A stretch of DNA of 6,249 nucleotides from Clostridia bacterium (GTDB lineage: Bacteria; Bacillota; Clostridia; Christensenellales; UBA1242): positions 1 to 6,249 of the forward strand of contig JAFUJE010000037.1 of NCBI GenBank assembly GCA_017473795.1, given 5' to 3'. The notes beneath the pieces are model-generated. The model saw only the letters and a program-made list of their open reading frames with translations. It made no database searches and was not told where the DNA came from. Positions within the stretch are counted from its first letter, which is position 1. Each line of letters starts with the position of its first letter. Of the stretch, positions 1-4,866 are shown piece after piece. The translations under genes were made by a program, and so were the position numbers.

Positions 1-830
1 TAATACACGAGAAAAGGAAAACTACCCAAAGTTACCGACACATACATGGCAAATGATTTTGAAGGAATAACTTGATAGATTTTACGGTACCACAAATTGT
101 ATCCTAAGACACAAGCAAAGGATAATAAGAACGACGCTGATACTAAGGCATACGGATAAATAATCAAGATTACGACTACGGCTAGAGACATCACAGATAA
201 CGAATCCGCAATCCGTAAATGATGTTTGGCTAAAGAATAAATTAAAGACATAATAACTGCCCGAATAATCGCATACTGCCAACCACAAAGATAGCCATAA
301 AATAACAAGACCGGTGCAATGATCCATAAATGTGCCCGTTGCGGAACACGACACCAACGCAATATGGAACCTAACGCACCATATAAGGCACCAACGTGTA
401 AACCGGAAACGACTAAAATATGGGCTAAGCCGGATACGGTAAAATCAAAGCGTAAACCATAAGACAAAACACTTTTATCACCAAGCAACATGACATAAAC
501 TAGGTCAGCATTTTCTGGTGATAAGAATAAAGATAAATACCAACGCACATATCGTAAAATCACACCACGCAAACCAGCATCAGGGTCATAAGTACGATAA
601 TAAGGATTCGCCACATAACAAGTTGTTAACAAATAACTGACAATCGCCACAAGATAAAGCATCATGGCAATAAACTTAAACTGTCGAGGCAAACGACTCC
701 ACAGCAAAACGCTAAATACTATCAAGCCAACAATTAAAGTACACCAAGCCGAAATCATTGCCGAAGCAATCGCTAGAATCACCACAAAAGCCAGCCAACA
801 CAATGGCCGGAAATTACAAATTTTCTTCAT
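1..830 (-). CDS. comEC: ComEC/Rec2-family DNA-uptake channel protein, N-terminal part (cut by window edge)
   Basis: I translated this directly on the minus strand: 276 codons are open from ATG at 830 to the left edge with no stop, so the C-terminal part is missing. ComEC is the membrane channel that moves single-stranded DNA into the cytoplasm during competence. Seen: a Lys-Lys start, hydrophobic segments at about residues 11-46 and 54-72, then the Competence-domain core: LLGDKS (115-120), GLAHILVVSGLHVG (134-147, the family's SGLxHLLAISGLHVG signature), an Arg-Ala helix at 190-191, and SASFLLSF (231-238). The signature comes early: only about 15 polar residues separate the second hydrophobic block from the Competence domain, so the usual N-terminal OB-fold insert (DUF4131) seems absent. 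The ATG shares one base with the upstream stop (TAATG). No Shine-Dalgarno is visible, which suggests coupled re-initiation. Whether a C-terminal metallo-beta-lactamase-like domain exists cannot be seen. Confidence 0.93.
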   Translation of the reverse strand, partial: MKKICNFRPLCWLAFVVILAIASAMISAWCTLIVGLIVFSVLLWSRLPRQFKFIAMMLYLVAIVSYLLTTCYVANPYYRTYDPDAGLRGVILRYVRWYLSLFLSPENADLVYVMLLGDKSVLSYGLRFDFTVSGLAHILVVSGLHVGALYGALGSILRWCRVPQRAHLWIIAPVLLFYGYLCGWQYAIIRAVIMSLIYSLAKHHLRIADSLSVMSLAVVVILIIYPYALVSASFLLSFACVLGYNLWYRKIYQVIPSKSFAMYVSVTLGSFPFLVY

Positions 831-1831
831 TAGCGAGTAAATTCGGTTTCGTCTGTCAATACTGGTGCGACGGGTACCCTTCCTTCGTTAATTTCTGGCG
901 ATAGTGACTGTGCCCGGAAAGCCTGTTTCATTTGTGCAATACCTTGCGAGATGTTTTTCACTTTCTTAGCTTTTTGGGTTTCAACCTGAGTTTCCTGTAT
1001 TGCGGTCTGTTGAACTTTGGCTTTTACATCAATGATTGTCGGAGCCGGAGCCAATTCCTTAGGAACTTCGTTTTCACTATCCAGATAAGGCGTCATTTGC
1101 GGTGCCCGGGCGGCGTAATATTTTTCAAATTCCTGACGTCTAGCCGGGTCAATTTCACCAATGCCTTCGTGTAATTTTGTACCGATACGTTCATTAGCAT
1201 TTTTGGCTTTGGGTAATTTCAGCGGTTGGGTTAACCACTTTTCGTTTTTAGCATTAATTTTCTGGTCGTGTTCCACCAATAATTTTGCCAACGTTTCGTC
1301 TTGTTTAGCAAATTTTGCAATAATGGCGATTTGGGATTGATAGTAATCTTCCTTTCCCAAACGAACAAAACGACGGGATTCGTTCAACTCGTTTTGCCAG
1401 TTTTTTAACAGTTCATCATTTTTAACTTGCTTTTGAATTTTTTGTAAAGTTTGTTGAGCAATACGTTCGCATTCTTGTAATTGGCGTGCCCGTTGTTTGG
1501 CTTTAGCATCTTTCACCCGCACCAAATATTCCAACTCTTCGCCGGTTTCATCTTCGCCAATGACAAAATCACCAAGGTTAATTAAAACACTTTCTTGCAC
1601 TAAGCCACCAACCGAAGTAACACTTTCCCGTAAATACAACTTGCCGTTTTTTACGATATATCGGAAAGCCTTTTGGTCTAATTTGGGGATACTAACAAAC
1701 TCACGCACACCAGTATCAACTAATTTATATTCATTTTTAATTTCAATTTTTTTTAGATTACGCAAAATACGTTTCGCTTCTTCGTCTTCGTATGCAAATA
1801 ATTGGGGAACTTGCGTTGACGTAATAACCAT
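830..1831 (-). CDS. Uncharacterised charged, helix-rich protein (333 aa)
   Basis: I do not recognise this protein. It has no signal peptide or membrane segment, so it should be cytoplasmic. Three parts can be described. Residues 1-105 are mixed and probably folded, with beta-like stretches such as KNGKLYLRESV (61-71) and a very acidic end (GEDETGEELE, 92-101). Residues 106-200 are rich in Lys, Gln, Glu and Ala without Pro and look like long helices, possibly a coiled coil. Residues 203-333 are rich in Pro, Lys and Gln and probably flexible. There is one Cys (121). Start choice: GTG at 1834 is possible, but GAGGTG (1837-1842) lies 5 nt from ATG at 1831 and only 2 nt from GTG, so ATG is preferred. 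That ATG overlaps the recR stop as TGATG, and the stop overlaps comEC as TAATG. Coupling to both DNA-handling neighbours hints at a related role, but this is inference only. Confidence 0.85.
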   Translation of the reverse strand: MVITSTQVPQLFAYEDEEAKRILRNLKKIEIKNEYKLVDTGVREFVSIPKLDQKAFRYIVKNGKLYLRESVTSVGGLVQESVLINLGDFVIGEDETGEELEYLVRVKDAKAKQRARQLQECERIAQQTLQKIQKQVKNDELLKNWQNELNESRRFVRLGKEDYYQSQIAIIAKFAKQDETLAKLLVEHDQKINAKNEKWLTQPLKLPKAKNANERIGTKLHEGIGEIDPARRQEFEKYYAARAPQMTPYLDSENEVPKELAPAPTIIDVKAKVQQTAIQETQVETQKAKKVKNISQGIAQMKQAFRAQSLSPEINEGRVPVAPVLTDETEFTR

Positions 1832-2424
1832 CACAACACCTCGGTGCGGTTACGCAAAGCCATACCAATTGTCATTTCGTCGGCATATTCCAAGGCAACT
1901 CCCATCGCAATACCGGTTGCTAAACGAGAGACTTTAATACCACTCGGTTTAATTAATGATGCCAAATAATTTGCCGTAGCTTCGCCTTCGACATCAGCAG
2001 ATAAAGCAATAATTACTTCCTTGATTGCCCCACCTTGCAAACGTGTCATTAAAGATTTAATGTTTAATTGGTCAGGGCCTTTTTTATTTAAGGGTGATAA
2101 CACCCCGTGTAAAACATGATAAGTACCATGGAAAGCATGACAACGTTCAATCACCGTAATATCTTTCGGGTGTGCAACCACACAAACCATATCACTTTGA
2201 CGAGCGGCACAAATTTCACATTTTTCATCGACCGCAAAATTGCCACAAATTTGACAAAACTTAACTTGTTTTTTTACCGCCGCAATCGCCGCACTAAATT
2301 GTTCTGCGTCTTCACGGGACATTTCAATCACACGATAAGCATAGCGTTCGGCAGTTTTATACCCCACCCCCGGCAACTTCGTAAAAGCATTGATTAACGT
2401 GTCGACACAAGACAAGTTTGCCAT
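1831..2424 (-). CDS. recR: Recombination mediator RecR
   Basis: RecR works with RecO and RecF to load RecA on single-stranded DNA at gaps and during repair. With the start at ATG 2424 the protein has 197 residues, matching the family (about 198-201). Domains in order: helix-hairpin-helix with KLPGVGYKTAERYAYR (16-31); a four-Cys zinc finger (C57, C60, C69, C72); Toprim domain from about 79, with YHVLHGVLSPL (102-112) and VEGEATANYLA (145-155); and the C-terminal LEYADEMT (178-185). Deviations: family CVVE reads CVVA here (A84), the usual ATNP before EGE is ALSA (140-143), and GxPxGxxLE reads GIAMGVALE. An upstream TTG (2457) and ATG (2439) are in frame but would add 11 or 5 residues before the family start. 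An extended -10 TGCTATACT lies just before 2424, supporting that start. It follows spoIIE by 34 nt and its TGA overlaps the next gene. Confidence 0.95.
   Translation of the reverse strand: MANLSCVDTLINAFTKLPGVGYKTAERYAYRVIEMSREDAEQFSAAIAAVKKQVKFCQICGNFAVDEKCEICAARQSDMVCVVAHPKDITVIERCHAFHGTYHVLHGVLSPLNKKGPDQLNIKSLMTRLQGGAIKEVIIALSADVEGEATANYLASLIKPSGIKVSRLATGIAMGVALEYADEMTIGMALRNRTEVL
1837..1842 (-). promoter_or_regulatory. Shine-Dalgarno site of the 333-aa gene
   Basis: The minus strand reads GAGGTG, then TTGTG, then ATG at 1831. A 5-nt spacer favours ATG over the GTG at 1834. It is the only clear ribosome binding site among the five gene starts in the window. Confidence 0.65.
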
Positions 2425-2429
2425 ATTGC

Positions 2430-2457
2430 AGTATAGCATTAACCCATTAATCCGCAA
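2430..2457 (-). promoter_or_regulatory. Candidate recR promoter giving a leaderless transcript
   Basis: The minus strand has an extended -10, TGCTATACT (2430-2438), 16 bp below a weak -35-like TTGCGG (2452-2457). The -10 ends 5 nt before the recR ATG at 2424, so transcription would begin at or within a base or two of the start codon. No Shine-Dalgarno is present. It lies in the 34-nt gap after the spoIIE stop and would let recR and the genes beyond it be expressed apart from sporulation. The -35 is poor, so the call rests on the -10. Confidence 0.45.
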
Positions 2458-2458
2458 A

Positions 2459-4744
2459 TTACATTTTTACTAACTGTGCTACGGTCACAGTACAATCATC
2501 GGCAGGATAACCGTCCACCCGGTGCGTAACTTCCGCAATGATTTGGTCGGCTAGTTGTTGTGGAGTGGTAACATCAAGATTATTAATAAATCCAGCCAAA
2601 GCCACCCTTTCGCCACCAAAAACATCAAGCACGCCATCGCTGACTAAAACAACCATATCGCCTGCCGCTAACAACGCCTTGGTAATTTTAGGCTCGATAT
2701 CATCTAAAATGCCTAAAGGCAAAGACCCGGCTTCCACGACTTCGACTTCACGAGCTCGTTTAATAAAGCCGTCTGCTGCCCCAACTTTAATAAAATCAAC
2801 ATCTCCCGTCGCTAAATCGAAAACACACATATCCAAAGCCGAAAAGACATCTTGCCCGGTAAAAGTCAAAAGTTGATTGACTGAATACATGATAATTTCA
2901 TCAGGAAAACCGGCTTTGTAAAAATTTTCCACCAAAGATAAGGCTAATGTGCTGGCTCGTGCCGCCCGTTCGCCTGCCCCCATACCGTCACATAAAGCCA
3001 TTAAAGTTTTTTCGTTCGTTACTCTTAAAAAGGAAAAGTTATCGCCGCTGGTTTGGTTGACCCCTTTTGTAATTCCTGCCATACCAAACAAAACACAATA
3101 CTTCGGAGCCGAACGAACAGACACAATCGCATAACCTTTGGTATCGGCATCAACGACTTCATCAACAATCATTTTGTGTCCACAGACTTGACTGACCACT
3201 TTTTCAATACGCTTGTTTTTAGCATCACTCCGTGGTATCAACACGGACACCACATATTCATTTTTAGTCGTCTTCGTAATCAAGCAATCCTCAGCAAAAA
3301 TATTACGGAACAGAAGTTCTTCTTTCACTAATTCGCCCCGTTCGTTATCAAAAACCACACTACGACAAACATCACTGGCAAATTTACTACACAACTGCGA
3401 AATACCTGCCAGCAAATTCGCCATTAAAATTTTCCCACTATCCAGCCCCATGATAATTTGTTCTTTGTTGCGATTAGCTACCAAAAACTTGTTTAAGGCT
3501 GACATTAAAGTATTGATGCGTGTGCATTTCACTGCTAAAGTATTCGGAACATCTAACAAAGTCACAGTATTGTGTTTCAAACCGACCTTGGCTAACGTAG
3601 TTATGCCGGTTTCCACTTCCTGACTGGAAGTTGTTGTTTTACGACAAATACCTCGATGCGGACATTCGGCACAGACACTACCGACAATTTCATTACATAA
3701 AAGTGTTGCAGTTTCTTGCGGTGGCAAGGCTGCCCGAGTTAAGTTGCGGTAGGTATTTTGCATTTCATTAAAAACCGCCGCCAAAGAACGCATACGTAAA
3801 GAAATACCTGCCGTATTGCGATTAATGGTATTTTTGGAAACCAAAAAACCACCCAATCCATCGGCACCAAAAGAAAAGTAATTTCCGATTGCCCGTGGAA
3901 TACATAAGAACAATATTTCCGCCGCTAATAAAGGAAGTAAACTCCACCAAGTATAAGTACCATAACCATTAAAATAAATTCCAATCACTAAATCCGCAAA
4001 CAACAAAGCAACTAAACTGAAAACACGTTGCTTGCTTTTAAAGGCCATACAAATAATTGCTAGCAAGACCATAATCGCAACGTAAACCAAATTCGTGGTA
4101 GCAAACGCTTTGCCTAAACCTAAAGCCGCCGCCATTACCACCGTTGATTTGGGATTAACATAGAAAACACCCAGCAAAATTGTTAATAAACTGCAAAACT
4201 TATAAATATCAAAATAAGGATTCTCCCAACCGCATAAGCCTAACGCTAGGATAATTAGCAAACACATTAAACTAACAATCTGATTAATTGTCCACGGAAA
4301 GTTAAACTTTTTCTGGGCAATGGCTCGCACGCATTCAAAACAAGCCAATAAGAAAATACTACCCACCAATACGGCAATCAATGTCTGCGGAATAACAATA
4401 CGTTGTGCCAAGGCTAGATAAACATTAAAGACCTGGGAAGCAAGAAATCCGACCAATAAAACGGGAAAATACCATTGCTTCTTGCCTTTCAACCAACGTA
4501 ATAAAAAAGCAGTTAATAAGAAAATACCACACGCATAAACTACACTTAGCAAATTTAACTGTTGCGGACAACGCCATAGTTCGATTAAAACCAAAGCACT
4601 TACCGGTACAATCTTAGGAATTGTCGTTACTGCCAAAGAAAAGAGAAAGGCTACCGCAAAAGGTCGTATCACATCGGCAATTACTGCACAATCAAGAATG
4701 ATGACAATTAAAACCGCCAAAATTGTTAATAAAAATTTTTTCAT
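2459..4744 (-). CDS. spoIIE: Stage II sporulation protein E (membrane PP2C-type serine phosphatase)
   Basis: SpoIIE localises with FtsZ at the polar septum and dephosphorylates the anti-anti-sigma factor SpoIIAA, releasing sigma-F in the forespore. The 761 residues (827 in B. subtilis) show the full architecture. An N-terminal membrane domain of about ten hydrophobic segments spans roughly 4-283. A central cytoplasmic region (about 300-550) includes a Cys cluster (C350, C358, C361, C367). A C-terminal PP2C domain begins near 550. The metal-binding aspartates are present: D568 in SGD, D586 in CDGMGAGERA (585-594), D703 in VSDGVLD (702-708) and D749/D750 in PADD. These match, with a near-constant offset, B. 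subtilis D610, D628, D746 and D795 as I remember them. FIKVGAADGFIKR (651-663) and SLPLGILDDIE (674-684) are also SpoIIE-like. ATG 4744 is the only sensible start: an in-frame stop lies upstream, and there is no Shine-Dalgarno. The protein appears catalytically intact. recR follows after 34 nt. Confidence 0.97.
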   Translation of the reverse strand: MKKFLLTILAVLIVIILDCAVIADVIRPFAVAFLFSLAVTTIPKIVPVSALVLIELWRCPQQLNLLSVVYACGIFLLTAFLLRWLKGKKQWYFPVLLVGFLASQVFNVYLALAQRIVIPQTLIAVLVGSIFLLACFECVRAIAQKKFNFPWTINQIVSLMCLLIILALGLCGWENPYFDIYKFCSLLTILLGVFYVNPKSTVVMAAALGLGKAFATTNLVYVAIMVLLAIICMAFKSKQRVFSLVALLFADLVIGIYFNGYGTYTWWSLLPLLAAEILFLCIPRAIGNYFSFGADGLGGFLVSKNTINRNTAGISLRMRSLAAVFNEMQNTYRNLTRAALPPQETATLLCNEIVGSVCAECPHRGICRKTTTSSQEVETGITTLAKVGLKHNTVTLLDVPNTLAVKCTRINTLMSALNKFLVANRNKEQIIMGLDSGKILMANLLAGISQLCSKFASDVCRSVVFDNERGELVKEELLFRNIFAEDCLITKTTKNEYVVSVLIPRSDAKNKRIEKVVSQVCGHKMIVDEVVDADTKGYAIVSVRSAPKYCVLFGMAGITKGVNQTSGDNFSFLRVTNEKTLMALCDGMGAGERAARASTLALSLVENFYKAGFPDEIIMYSVNQLLTFTGQDVFSALDMCVFDLATGDVDFIKVGAADGFIKRAREVEVVEAGSLPLGILDDIEPKITKALLAAGDMVVLVSDGVLDVFGGERVALAGFINNLDVTTPQQLADQIIAEVTHRVDGYPADDCTVTVAQLVKM

Positions 4745-4750
4745 TGCAAA

Positions 4751-4784
4751 ATTATGACAAAAATCTTGACCGCTGAACTGTCAG
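4751..4784 (-). promoter_or_regulatory. Candidate spoIIE promoter (extended -10, long spacer)
   Basis: The minus strand carries an extended -10, TGTCATAAT (4751-4759; hexamer CATAAT, five of six to consensus), ending 6 nt before the spoIIE ATG. At normal 17-bp spacing the -35 is only AGTTCA (4774-4779). At 22 bp there is CTGACA (4779-4784), five of six to TTGACA. Spo0A-activated sigma-A promoters such as spoIIG and spoIIE of B. subtilis are known for over-long 21-22 bp spacing, so this arrangement is plausible. The predicted start of transcription falls at about 4744-4745, giving a leaderless mRNA. Confidence 0.5.
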
Positions 4785-4788
4785 TTCA
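4774..4788. repeat. Perfect 15-bp palindrome in the spoIIE/secA intergenic region
   Basis: TGAACTG-T-CAGTTCA has two perfect 7-bp arms around one central base. It covers the -35 zone of the candidate spoIIE promoter. An operator for a dimeric regulator is one reading. It overlaps one of the TGTC boxes listed separately, so the two explanations compete. It is too short and too poor in GC, and has no T-tract, to be a terminator. Confidence 0.5.
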
Positions 4789-4815
4789 TGTCAAATTTAC
4801 GCAAACACTGTCGGA
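4779..4815 (+). promoter_or_regulatory. Three helically phased Spo0A-box-like sites
   Basis: The plus strand holds TGTCAGT (4779-4785), TGTCAAA (4789-4795) and TGTCGGA (4809-4815). The Spo0A box consensus is TGTCGAA, often written TTTGTCRAA. The middle box fits TGTCRAA completely, the third has one mismatch and the first two. Start-to-start distances are 10 and 20 bp, so all three lie on the same face of the helix. Measured from the predicted spoIIE start they lie at about -35 to -51 and -65 to -71, where Spo0A activates early sporulation promoters. A further TTTGTCATA (minus strand, 4753-4761) overlaps the -10. No spo0A gene is in the window, so regulator identity is inferred. Confidence 0.45.
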
Positions 4816-4825
4816 TTACAGACAG
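4808..4825. repeat. Short inverted repeat CTGTC-N8-GACAG
   Basis: Five-base arms CTGTC (4808-4812) and GACAG (4821-4825) flank an 8-nt spacer. The left arm includes the distal TGTC box, so the right arm may be an inverted copy of the same regulator half-site. The stem is too weak to terminate transcription, and the repeat could be chance. Confidence 0.3.
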
Positions 4826-4832
4826 AATATGA

Positions 4833-4861
4833 TTGTGGCGATAGTAATTTTTGTATATACT
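4833..4861 (+). promoter_or_regulatory. Candidate secA promoter giving a leaderless transcript
   Basis: TATACT (4856-4861, five of six to TATAAT) lies 17 bp below a weak TTGTGG (4833-4838) and ends 5 nt before the secA ATG at 4867. Transcription would start at or next to the A of the ATG. No Shine-Dalgarno precedes the ATG (GTGGT directly abuts it). An alternative -10, TATGAT (4828-4833), would give a leader of about 27 nt, but that leader would also lack a ribosome site and has no matching -35. Confidence 0.45.
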
Positions 4862-4866
4862 GTGGT

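Noticed and set aside
82..357. Minus-strand open frame of 91 codons with hydrophobic composition
   Set aside because: It lies inside comEC in another frame. The comEC frame carries the family signature and is open across the whole stretch.
836..841. TTTACT 5 nt before the comEC ATG, resembling the leaderless pattern
   Set aside because: It matches TATAAT at only four of six bases, lacks the key A at the second position, and the TAATG overlap already explains translation by coupling.
932..1937. Plus-strand open frames at 932-1174 and 1497-1937
   Set aside because: They are antisense to the 333-aa gene and recR, have no family motifs, and show unnatural composition.
2425..2457. Upstream in-frame recR starts at TTG 2457 and ATG 2439
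   Set aside because: They would add residues before the family-standard N-terminus, have no ribosome site, and overlap the candidate recR promoter.
2116..3623. Several plus-strand open frames antisense to recR and spoIIE
   Set aside because: RecR and SpoIIE motifs on the minus strand are unambiguous, so these are antisense shadows.
4766..4794. TTGACC (4766-4771) on the plus strand as a -35 for secA
   Set aside because: No acceptable -10 lies 15-19 bp downstream (17 bp gives TGTCAA), and it is too far from the secA start.
4808..4825. CTGTC-N8-GACAG as a terminator
   Set aside because: The stem is five bases, no T-tract follows, and it sits upstream of both divergent genes, where a terminator has no role.
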